Assembly (NCBI GenBank): GCA_040752115.1
Contig: JBFMFB010000005.1
Coordinates: 1 to 64,000 of the forward strand
DNA from: JBFMFB01 sp040752115
GTDB lineage: Bacteria > Pseudomonadota > Gammaproteobacteria > Burkholderiales > Sulfuricellaceae
Length of the DNA: 64,000 bases
Direction: 5' to 3'
Shown: positions 26,924 to 33,642 of the stretch, piece by piece
Layout of the letters: each line of letters opens with the position of its first letter
How positions within the stretch are numbered: position 1 is the first letter of the stretch
Position numbers and translations under genes: made by a program
The notes under the pieces: model-generated
Databases searched by the model: none
Told to the model about the DNA's origin: nothing
Seen by the model: only the letters and a program-made list of their open reading frames with translations

Positions 26924-27844
26924 ATGGCGACTATGCGGATATTAGCAATTGATGGCGGTGGAATTCGTGGGTACTTCTCAGCATATTTACTCGAGCGAAT
27001 TCAGGACGAGCTAGCTGTCGATCTCACAAAGACGTTTGATCTTATTTGTGGGACAAGCACTGGCGCGATCATTGCTGCGTCTCTGGCGATTAGATATCCC
27101 CTCAAGGATGTTCTGAAACTGTATGAGGACAACGGTAGACACATTTTTAGTAAGACTAGAGGCAGTTGGTTCGGTTTAATGCGAGCGCGCTACGATATCG
27201 AGAGGCTCCGTACGGAGCTTGATACCGCGTTCGGTGATCGAACTCTTTCTGAGACGGATACGCGATTGTTGATTCCGGCTACAGATATTGGAAATGCGCA
27301 AGTACATGTATTCAAGTCGTCCTATTCAGTGGACTTTGTGCGTGATCGACAGGTGCGAATAGCCGACGCTGTCTTGGCTTCATGTGCCGCTCCTACGTAC
27401 TTTAAGCCAGCGTATGTTGATCCATATCTATTGGCTGACGGAGGTCTCTGGGCGAACAACCCGGCAATGGTTGGCTACATAGAAGCGATAACTAGACTTG
27501 GGGCGCAACCGGGCGATGTGAAAGTGCTGTCCCTCGGTACCGGGACTAGCAACCAATATTTCCGGGTCCGCGATAAGAATCGGCTGTGGGGTGTTGCTAC
27601 TGGATGGGGTATTAGAGGGCTTGTCGATTTGTTACCGAATCTTCAATCAAAGAATACGCACAACATGCTCGGAATCATGCTTCCGGCGAATAACTATGTA
27701 CGACTCAACTTCGAACGAGAACAAAAGCTGTCACTTGACGATATAGAATCATTGCCCGAATTGAGATCGGTAGCGGATCGAGTTTTTGCCGAACGTTCCG
27801 GTGCCATAAGGTTGTTACTCGGGAAAGAAGGGCATGCACAATGA
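26924..27844 (+). CDS. capV: CBASS effector: patatin-like phospholipase CapV
   Basis: CapV-type effectors are switched on by a cyclic nucleotide and destroy the inner membrane of the infected cell. The 306-residue protein has all catalytic elements: the oxyanion loop DGGGIRG (residues 9-15), the nucleophile elbow GTSTG (about 43-47) and the Asp of ADGGLWANNP (about 170). It has no membrane helix or signal peptide. It overlaps the CD-NTase by ATGA. The base composition is clearly richer in A/T than the flanking hsd genes, which points to separate horizontal origin. Confidence 0.87.
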   Translation: MATMRILAIDGGGIRGYFSAYLLERIQDELAVDLTKTFDLICGTSTGAIIAASLAIRYPLKDVLKLYEDNGRHIFSKTRGSWFGLMRARYDIERLRTELDTAFGDRTLSETDTRLLIPATDIGNAQVHVFKSSYSVDFVRDRQVRIADAVLASCAAPTYFKPAYVDPYLLADGGLWANNPAMVGYIEAITRLGAQPGDVKVLSLGTGTSNQYFRVRDKNRLWGVATGWGIRGLVDLLPNLQSKNTHNMLGIMLPANNYVRLNFEREQKLSLDDIESLPELRSVADRVFAERSGAIRLLLGKEGHAQ

Positions 27845-29190
27845 AGCTGGAGGACAGGCTTAACGAGTTTCTCGCTAATACCGTCAATATCAACCAGTCC
27901 CGGATTGACACGTTGACAGACCGAGTTGCTGCGGTCACAAGTTTCTTAAAAGATAGCGAAACATTTGAAGACTGCTTCGTTGAAGTCGTGCCGCAGGGGT
28001 CTTATGCGCACAAGACCATTATCAAACCGTCTGAGAAGAAGCCCGAGTTTGATGCTGACATCCTCTTCTATGTCACTGAAGTCGAAGGCTGGGAACCAAA
28101 AGACTATATCGAGCAGCTATATCAGCTGCTTCGTGAGAATGGGACATATCGCGACAAGGCGATAAAGCAGACGCGATGCGTAACAATCAACTATGTAGGG
28201 GAGTTCTCGCTTGATGTTGTTCCATGTATCCGTCGTGATGGGTTGCTGTTCTGGGAAACGGAGCACGTACTGAATGCGCTTACAAACCAAGAAGAGCCAA
28301 CGAGACCCAAGGAGTACACGGAATGGCTCTTAGAGCAGGACAAGACACTTGGCAACCACCAGCTAGTCAAGGTTGTACGGTTGGCAAAATATCTTCGTGA
28401 CATCAAGCAGACCTTTTCGGTCAAGTCGATTCTTTTGACAACGCTCCTTGGAATGCAGGTGGATGACTGGGATGGTCTCCTACCAGGTAGCCAGTTCAGC
28501 GACCTACCTACATCGCTCAAGACGTTGTTCAATCGGTTAGACAAATGGCTGCAAGATCGACCAGATATGCCTATCGTCAAGAATCCTGTTCTCGGCAATG
28601 AGGATTTCAACCGACATTGGGATCAAGATAAGTATTCCAATTTCCGCGATCGGTGGCACATATACACGACTTGGATTAACGATGCCTATGACGAAGAGGG
28701 GAGGCAGGAAAGCATCCTGAAGTGGAGGAGGGTGTTTGGTGAGGAGTACGCAAAGGGAGTAGAAACCGCGAAAGCGGCATCGACTGCAACCGCCGCACTT
28801 CCAATTCCAGCACACTGTGAAAAACCTCGCTGGCCTGTCCAGAATCTCGCGCCGGTGAACATCAAGGCCACGGTGCATCGATCCAAGGAGGGACAAGCGA
28901 TCGAAAATCTGTCCTCGGACGGACGAGCCTTAGAGAAGAATCTGTGGCTACGCTTCGAGGTCAGGAATAACTACACAGCGGGTATCAAACTCTACTGGCA
29001 GGTCGTGAACAATGGAGAGGAAGCGGGTAGGGTCAATGGCGGCTTGCGTGGCAACATATTCGCAGGGAGCTTTGTTCAGTGGGAATCAACTTCCTATCGA
29101 GGAAAGCACTGGGTTGAGTGTTTTGCAATTGATTCCAAAAAGAACATCTGTATTGGGCGAAGTGGTAGGTTCATCGTAAACATACAGTGA
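27841..29190 (+). CDS. CBASS CD-NTase (cGAS/DncV-like nucleotidyltransferase) with C-terminal AGS-like sensor domain
   Basis: The enzyme would make a cyclic oligonucleotide that activates CapV. The nucleotidyltransferase core (residues 1-about 300) shows GSYAHKT, the metal-binding pair in FDADILFYV and a third Asp in LDVVPCI, so it looks active. Residues about 320-449 form a beta-rich domain (KPRWPVQN...YRGKHWVECFAID) that resembles the adenylyl/guanylyl-and-SMODS C-terminal sensor domain. No Cap2/Cap3 genes follow, so this is a type I two-gene CBASS. The nucleotide product cannot be predicted from the motifs. Confidence 0.85.
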   Translation: MKLEDRLNEFLANTVNINQSRIDTLTDRVAAVTSFLKDSETFEDCFVEVVPQGSYAHKTIIKPSEKKPEFDADILFYVTEVEGWEPKDYIEQLYQLLRENGTYRDKAIKQTRCVTINYVGEFSLDVVPCIRRDGLLFWETEHVLNALTNQEEPTRPKEYTEWLLEQDKTLGNHQLVKVVRLAKYLRDIKQTFSVKSILLTTLLGMQVDDWDGLLPGSQFSDLPTSLKTLFNRLDKWLQDRPDMPIVKNPVLGNEDFNRHWDQDKYSNFRDRWHIYTTWINDAYDEEGRQESILKWRRVFGEEYAKGVETAKAASTATAALPIPAHCEKPRWPVQNLAPVNIKATVHRSKEGQAIENLSSDGRALEKNLWLRFEVRNNYTAGIKLYWQVVNNGEEAGRVNGGLRGNIFAGSFVQWESTSYRGKHWVECFAIDSKKNICIGRSGRFIVNIQ

Positions 29191-29390
29191 AGAGCAATAA
29201 ATGAGCACCTCGCAGATCGTCCAAAAACTCTGGAACTACTGCAACGTCCTGCGCGGCGACGGCATGTCGTATGGCGACTATGTCGAGCAGCTCACTTATA
29301 TGCTGTTCCTCAAGATGGCCGACGAGCGCACCAAGGCGCCGTACAACCAGAAGAGCCCGGTGCCGGAGCAGTACAGTTGGCCGAACCCCG

Positions 29391-29433
29391 CTCCCACCCT
29401 AGCCCTCCCCCGCGAGCGAGGGAGGGGATTTTC
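29391..29433. repeat. palindromic repeat inside hsdM fragment 1
   Basis: CCCTCCC and GGGAGGG arms flank CCGCGAGCGA. It keeps the frame open and encodes PTLALPRERGRG. This belongs to the CCCTC-type group also seen in hsdR. Confidence 0.7.
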
Positions 29434-29642
29434 TTGTGGCGACGAGCTGTTCGACCACTACTACCATACCCTTGAGGCGCTGGGTAACCAGAAGGGCTTG
29501 CTCGGGCTGATTTTCAGCAAGTCGCAGAACAAGTTTGATTCGCGCTGCTTTATGGCGGCGCTCACCCTTCGGGCGCCTATCGGCGTCCAATCCCCGGTGG
29601 AGATTGTCAGGACCCGGCCAAGCTGCAGTAAGCCGCTTCTTG

Positions 29643-29684
29643 ATCGTTCCCAAAAAGGGTGCTATCGTTCCCATTATGGGTACG
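29643..29684. promoter_or_regulatory. tandem operator of the wHTH-MNT gene
   Basis: Two 21-base repeats abut, each beginning ATCGTTCCCA and holding a CCCAxxxxGGG-type palindrome. The 21-base period puts them on the same DNA face. The second covers the presumed start codon (29676). The encoded protein has an N-terminal winged helix, so self-repression is likely. Confidence 0.55.
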
Positions 29685-30308
29685 ATTAAAACCGCGAATG
29701 AAACCGGGCCTGGGCTAGGCGATGTGCTGTTTTCCAAGACTCAGCGGCAGGTTCTGGGTCTGTTGTTCGGCAATCCGGGGCGTAGCTTCTACGCCAAGGA
29801 AATTGTCCGTTTTGCCGGTGTCGGCAGCGGTTCCGTTCAGCGCGAGTTGGAGAAGCTTGCCGGTGTCGGTTTGCTGACCGTTACGCAGATCGGCAACCAG
29901 AAACACTATCAAGCGAATCGCGATGCCCCGATTTTCGAAGAGCTACGGGGCATCGTGCTCAAGACGTTCGGCTTGGCGGACGTGCTGCGCCAGGCACTGG
30001 CCACGCTTTCGAGGCGAATCAAGGTGGCGTTCGTCTATGGTTCGGTGGCGAAGGCGACTGACACGGCAACAAGCGATATCGACCTGATGATTGTCTCGCC
30101 GAGTCTTTCCTATTCCGATGTGGTGGGCCATCTTGCTGATGCCGAAACGCTGCTCGGGCGCACGGTGAACCCGACGCTCTACAAACCAGCCGATTTCGCG
30201 CGCAAGCTCGCTACGGATAATGCCTTCTTGAGCCGTGTGCTGGATCAGCCGAAGATTTTTTTGATTGGTACGGAAGATGACATCCCCAAACCTGGAAAAC
30301 CTGGTTAA
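29676..30308 (+). CDS. winged-helix MNT-type nucleotidyltransferase (antitoxin-like)
   Basis: About 210 residues. Residues 15-85 form an ArsR-like winged helix (QRQVLGLLF, FYAKEIVRFAGVGSGSVQREL). Residues 100-200 are a minimal nucleotidyltransferase with GSVAKATDTATSDIDLMIV, the GS and DxD motif of the polymerase-beta fold. In MNT-HEPN pairs the MNT protein AMPylates and silences the HEPN ribonuclease. The downstream HEPN gene overlaps its end by 32 bases. The start is set at the ATG after the tandem operator; the frame is open further upstream through the hsdM fragment, but that part is not family sequence. Confidence 0.8.
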   Translation: MGTIKTANETGPGLGDVLFSKTQRQVLGLLFGNPGRSFYAKEIVRFAGVGSGSVQRELEKLAGVGLLTVTQIGNQKHYQANRDAPIFEELRGIVLKTFGLADVLRQALATLSRRIKVAFVYGSVAKATDTATSDIDLMIVSPSLSYSDVVGHLADAETLLGRTVNPTLYKPADFARKLATDNAFLSRVLDQPKIFLIGTEDDIPKPGKPG

Positions 30309-30555
30309 GGCCGGCAGCCTCAAGCAGGAGCCGGGCGACCAGAGAGAATTCGACGGTCTCGTGCGCTCGGCCCGCGCGCGCTTGACCGATGCACACAACA
30401 CGCAACTTTCCATCGAGAGCCGGTTTGATCTGGCATACAACGCGGCGCATGCCCTAGCCTTAGCGGCGTTGCGCTGGCATGGTCATCGGTCCGACAAACG
30501 CTACACCGTGTTTCAGTGTGTGCCGCATACGCTGGGTCTTGGCCCGGAGGATTAA
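30277..30555 (+). pseudogene. HEPN-domain protein, C-terminally truncated
   Basis: The 92 residues (NLENLVKAGSLKQEPGD, SIESRFDLAYNAAHALALAAL, RWHGHRS, FQCVPHTLGLGPE) are the first two thirds of a HEPN toxin of the type paired with MNT proteins. The frame then stops. The later helix that usually carries the second part of the active site (an Arg-rich, Glu/Tyr-containing stretch) is absent, and I see no continuation in other frames. It is probably inactivated, which would leave its MNT partner orphaned, although a shortened functional form cannot be excluded. Confidence 0.65.
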
Positions 30556-30726
30556 ACGGGTCAGCTTCGAATTGTTTTTGACAAGACCTCCGTACACCGT
30601 TCCATGATCCCCATATGTCCCAAAAAACTGCCCGGTGTTTCACCGCTACCGCTTGAGGCTTGGCCTAATAACGCGATGCTGGGGGGCATGTTTGTAGAGT
30701 CACCCTTACACCCTTATGGGGAGGGG

Positions 30727-30833
30727 CTTTCGCTATTCGCGAAATGCGAATGTGGCATTGTGCATAGTTGGGCAGTACTTGAAATGCTGTTGAAAATATA
30801 GTACTTTCGTATTTCGCGAAACACGAAAGTACT
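30727..30833. promoter_or_regulatory. two related palindromes upstream of the wHTH-NTase pair
   Basis: At 30800-30833, AGTACTTTCGT and ACGAAAGTACT flank a centre that itself contains TTTCGCGAAA, making a 34-base palindrome with one mismatched pair. A shorter version centred on TTCGCGAA is at 30730-30751, 77 bases upstream. The wHTH gene starts 15 bases after the larger one. The rest of 30556-30726 holds no gene I can support. Confidence 0.6.
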
Positions 30834-30848
30834 TGCTGGAGTTTGCCC

Positions 30849-31382
30849 ATGCGCCGCCCTGTTAATCGCCAACCGGCACTCAAGGCTCAGGATTTATACC
30901 TGCTGCTGGCTTTGCTCGCCAAGCGTGGCGAGGTATTGACCTATCCTGAGCTGGCGGCTTTTTCCGGGTTGTCCATGTCGGAGGTGCATGGCGCCCTGAA
31001 ACGGGCGGAACAGGCTCGCTTGCTGGCGTTTGTGGATAAGCAGCCGCGCATCATCGTTCCGGCATTCAAGGAGTTTTTGCTGCACGGTGCTCGCTATGCC
31101 TTCCCGGCGGCAAGGGGGGGGATGGTGGGGGGGATTCCCACGGCTTATGCCGCAGCGCCGCTCAATGCCGAGATTGCGCCTTCGTCCGATCCGCCGCCGG
31201 TGTGGCCGCATACGGAGGGTAGTGCTCGCGGCATTGCGCTGATACCGCTTTATCCGAGTGCGCCCGCGGCGGCGCTGCGTAGCCCGGCGCTGTATGAGAA
31301 TCTCGCCTTGTTCGATGCCTTGCGCATGGGTAATGCGCGAGAGCGCAATCTGGCCGCGAAGTTGTTCGAGAAGCGGTTTTGA
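30849..31382 (+). CDS. winged-helix protein, putative antitoxin of a nucleotidyltransferase pair
   Basis: About 177 residues. The N-terminal half has an HTH pattern (DLYLLLALLAKRGEVLTYPELAAFSGLSMSEVHGALKRAE, given as a location around residues 14-60). The C-terminal half is not recognised. GGAG lies seven bases before the ATG at 30849. A half palindromic repeat is translated in frame near residue 90 as RGGMVGGIPT. Its end overlaps the nucleotidyltransferase gene by the TTGA arrangement. The order regulator, then nucleotidyltransferase, resembles AbiE-type modules, but the sequence is not AbiEi. Confidence 0.6.
   Translation: MRRPVNRQPALKAQDLYLLLALLAKRGEVLTYPELAAFSGLSMSEVHGALKRAEQARLLAFVDKQPRIIVPAFKEFLLHGARYAFPAARGGMVGGIPTAYAAAPLNAEIAPSSDPPPVWPHTEGSARGIALIPLYPSAPAAALRSPALYENLALFDALRMGNARERNLAAKLFEKRF
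31111..31139. repeat. half of a palindromic repeat inside the wHTH gene
   Basis: The segment AAGGGGGGGGATGG plus a second G-run matches the right half of the repeat in hsdR (22140-22166). It keeps the same reading frame, giving RGGMVGGIP where hsdR has KGGIGGIS. Confidence 0.6.
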
Positions 31383-32086
31383 ATCCGCGCGATCCCAACA
31401 TCCAGATGGTGGAAGTGGTGGCGCAGGCACTAGGTGACCTGTGCGACGAATTGATATTCGTGGGTGGTTGCGCGGCGGGGATGTTGTGTAATTTGCCGAA
31501 TGCATCGCCGCCCCGTGTGACGTATGACGTGGACGTCGTGGCCGAAGTGGCGGCGCTTGCGGCCTATCATGCGCTGGAAGACCGTTTTGCGACTCGCGGT
31601 TTTATGCGCGATGTGTCACAGGAGGCGCCAATTTGCCGCTGGCGATTGGGTGAAGTGAAAGTTGATCTGATGCCGACCGATGAGCGCATTCTGGGGTTTG
31701 CCAATCGCTGGTATCCGTTGGCGCTTGCCAGTGCATCGTGTGTCTTGTTGCCGAGCGGCAGGCAGATCCGTCTGATTTCAGCACCGGCCTTTCTCGCGAC
31801 GAAGTTGGAGGCTTTTGCTACGCGTGGAAATGGCGATCTGATGTCCAGCCATGATTTTGAGGACATCATCAACGTGCTCGATGGCCGCGCCGGTATCGAG
31901 GCGGAGGTGGCCGCCGCTGATGCCGGGCTTGCGGACTATCTGGCGAGCCGCTTTCGCGAGATTGCGCGGCACCCGGATTTTGACAATACGCTGCCGGGAC
32001 TGGTGACGTATGACGAGTTGCACGAAGACAGGATTCGTCGCGTGCGCGATCGGATAAATTCAATCACGAACTTGGGTGAGAAATGA
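31379..32086 (+). CDS. nucleotidyltransferase, AbiEii/MenT-like putative toxin
   Basis: A 235-residue protein with the polymerase-beta nucleotidyltransferase core: FVGGCAAGM (residues 22-30), TYDVDVV with the DxD-like pair (about 44-50), and a later acidic KVDLMP (about 96). FLATKLEAFATRGNGD and SHDFEDIINVLDGR are the AbiEii/AbiGii-like helix motifs. It begins at a TTG overlapping the preceding stop; an ATG at 31406 is the alternative. It ends by overlapping hsdM fragment 2 by ATGA. MenT relatives block tRNA charging by adding pyrimidines to tRNA ends; this protein's target is not known. Confidence 0.72.
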   Translation: MNPRDPNIQMVEVVAQALGDLCDELIFVGGCAAGMLCNLPNASPPRVTYDVDVVAEVAALAAYHALEDRFATRGFMRDVSQEAPICRWRLGEVKVDLMPTDERILGFANRWYPLALASASCVLLPSGRQIRLISAPAFLATKLEAFATRGNGDLMSSHDFEDIINVLDGRAGIEAEVAAADAGLADYLASRFREIARHPDFDNTLPGLVTYDELHEDRIRRVRDRINSITNLGEK

Positions 32087-32580
32087 ACACCGCAACCATC
32101 GTCCAAAAACTCTGGAACTACTGCAACGTGCTGCGCGACGACGGGATGTCGTACGGTGACTATGTCGAGCAGTTGACCTATCTGTTGTTCCTCAAAATGG
32201 CCGACGAGCGCAGCAGGCCGCCCTACAACCAGGCAAGCCCGGTGCCAGCCGGCTATGACTGGCCCAGCCTGGTGAAGAAAGACGGCGACGAGTTGTTCGA
32301 CCACTACCGCCACACCCTTGAGGCGCTGGGCAACCAGAAGGGCTTGCTCGGGCTGATCTTCAACAAGTCGCAGAACAAGTTCCAGGACCCGGCCAAGCTG
32401 CGGCGGCTGATCGTGGATTTGATCGACAGGGAAAACTGGTCGGTGATGAGCGCGGATGTGAAGGGTGATGCCTACGAAGGGCTGCTGGAGAAGAACGCGC
32501 AGGACACCAAGTCCGGCGCCGGCCAGTACTTCACGCCGCGCCCGGCATCATGGTCGGCGACATGCTCGGCGTGCGCGTGA
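32083..32580 (+). pseudogene. hsdM 5' fragment 2 (truncated methyltransferase)
   Basis: Codons 1 to about 153 follow the intact HsdM from MNTATIVQKLWNYCN through DTKSGAGQYFTPRP, then similarity breaks off at about 32543, just where the AdoMet-binding domain would begin. Bases 32275-32409 are identical to 34745-34879 in the intact gene over 135 bases, showing recent shared origin or gene conversion. No catalytic motif is present. The start ATG overlaps the preceding toxin-like gene's stop, so it may still be translated as an N-terminal-only protein that could compete for the HsdS or HsdR interface. Confidence 0.85.
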
Positions 32581-32702
32581 TTATGGTCAGCAGCAACACC
32601 AGCATCATCATGATCACCACCATGGCGATGATGATCACCACCGTGGTGATCATTGGTGTGATGATGGTCCGGGATTGCCAGCGCGCCAAGCCAAGGGTTT
32701 AA
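32550..32702 (+). CDS. possible Met/Ile-rich single-helix membrane peptide
   Basis: A 50-residue frame begins at the hsdM fragment 2 breakpoint and is dominated by one hydrophobic stretch (TSIIMITTMAMMITTVVIIG) with a basic end (RDCQRAKPR). It would make a transmembrane helix. The same DNA read in the neighbouring frame gives a His/Asp-rich peptide, and the DNA is rich in ATC, GTG and ATG triplets. No ribosome site is clear. It may be a small toxic peptide, a fragment of a lost membrane gene, or simple-sequence DNA. Confidence 0.3.
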   Translation: MVGDMLGVRVIMVSSNTSIIMITTMAMMITTVVIIGVMMVRDCQRAKPRV

Positions 32703-32713
32703 TATTTGCTTAA

Positions 32714-32803
32714 TTTGCTCACCCAAAGTTTGCATAATTAATGAAATATAAACTTGCCTCTGGTTTATGAATGGTGCTATTTTGCAAACCATGGGTGAGC
32801 AAA
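32714..32803. promoter_or_regulatory. AbiEi operator: two 21-base inverted repeats
   Basis: TTTGCTCACCCAAAGTTTGC at 32714 and its inverse TGCAAACCATGGGTGAGCAA at 32783 match at 19 of 21 positions over the full arms, with 48 bases between. An A/T-rich stretch with TATAAA (32747-32752) lies between them. Known AbiEi proteins bind a pair of inverted repeats cooperatively to repress their promoter, and this arrangement fits. Confidence 0.6.
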
Positions 32804-33642
32804 AAACAGCAAAGATAAACCTTCTCCACGATTTGTTGGAGGAGGGGCTATTGGCACCGACCAGCTGGCTGGAGGAACAGGGCTATTCGCGCGCGCTGCT
32901 GTCAAAGTACGTCGAAAGCGGTTGGCTGACTTCACCTGCACGCGGGGTTTACCGCCGCCCAGGTCCTCCGCTCAAGTGGCAACATGTCGTGGCCAGTTTG
33001 CAAATGCTCGCAGGTAGTTATCTGCATGTCGGTGGGCGGACAGCGTTGGTCCAGCGCGGGTTGGGACACTACGTCCGGATGAGCGGGCAGGAGACGATAT
33101 TTCTGTATGGCCCGGAAGTGTTGCCGGCTTGGGTGAACAAGCTTGGCTTAAATGAGCGGTTTGCAGTACGAAACGATGCAATGTTTGGCAGCTTGCGTGC
33201 ACGTCGGAACGAGCGGGGCGTACTGACTAATTTTCACGATGAGCCGCTCCAGCCTAAACAGTTGGCCGATTTCGGATTGCAGGAGATGACCTGGGGGACT
33301 TGGGATTGGCGTTTGCTGTATTCCACAGACGAGCGCGCCATGTTCGAGGTGCTGCAGGATGTTCCGACGCGGGAGTCAGTCTATGCGGCTGACGTGTTGA
33401 TGCAAGGCTTGGTGAACCTGCGTCCGGCTCGCGTGATGTCGCTTCTCATGGCCTGCGGGAGCGTGAAGGTGAAGCGGCTTTTCCTGGCGCTGGCCGAACG
33501 CCATCAGCTTCAGTGGCTGGCGCATCTCGACTTGTCCAAGGTGGATCTGGGCAAGGGCAAGCGCATGCTGGCACCTGGCGGAAAGCTGCATCCGAAATAT
33601 CTCATCACGCTGCCGGCTGACCTTGATGATCACACCCGATAA
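32767..33642 (+). CDS. AbiEi-family antitoxin
   Basis: This 291-residue antitoxin of a type IV toxin-antitoxin pair has an N-terminal winged helix (LLEEGLLAPTSWLEEQGYSRALLSKYVESGWL region, residues 18-50), then the AbiEi body with RGVYRRPGPP and YLHVGGRTALVQRGL. Such antitoxins repress the operon and counter AbiEii without stable binding. An ATG at 32791 is an alternative start and lies within the right inverted repeat. It overlaps abiEii by 17 bases. It sits between hsdM fragment 2 and intact hsdM. Confidence 0.85.
   Translation: MNGAILQTMGEQKTAKINLLHDLLEEGLLAPTSWLEEQGYSRALLSKYVESGWLTSPARGVYRRPGPPLKWQHVVASLQMLAGSYLHVGGRTALVQRGLGHYVRMSGQETIFLYGPEVLPAWVNKLGLNERFAVRNDAMFGSLRARRNERGVLTNFHDEPLQPKQLADFGLQEMTWGTWDWRLLYSTDERAMFEVLQDVPTRESVYAADVLMQGLVNLRPARVMSLLMACGSVKVKRLFLALAERHQLQWLAHLDLSKVDLGKGKRMLAPGGKLHPKYLITLPADLDDHTR

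Larger units (their letters stand above)
29201..29689 (+). pseudogene. hsdM 5' fragment 1 (truncated methyltransferase)
   Basis: The first 110 or so codons match the N-terminal helical domain of the intact HsdM (VQKLWNYCNVLR, SYGDYVEQLTY, LFLKMADER). The region around SPVPEQYSWP is interrupted in frame by a palindromic repeat (29391-29433). At about 29536 a 75-base insert of unrelated sequence appears; then 19 bases of hsdM return (CAGGACCCGGCCAAGCTGC) before similarity ends. The methyltransferase domain is missing, so it cannot methylate. It is more diverged from intact hsdM than fragment 2, suggesting an older or separate origin. Confidence 0.85.

Noticed and set aside
30604..30801. 65-codon frame between the HEPN fragment and the wHTH gene
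   Set aside because: No ribosome site or family resemblance, and it spans the palindromic operator region.
32472..32792. His-rich minus-strand frame opposite the hsdM fragment 2 end
   Set aside because: It runs through hsdM sequence and the AbiE operator in antisense; the His content comes from ATG/GTG-rich DNA.
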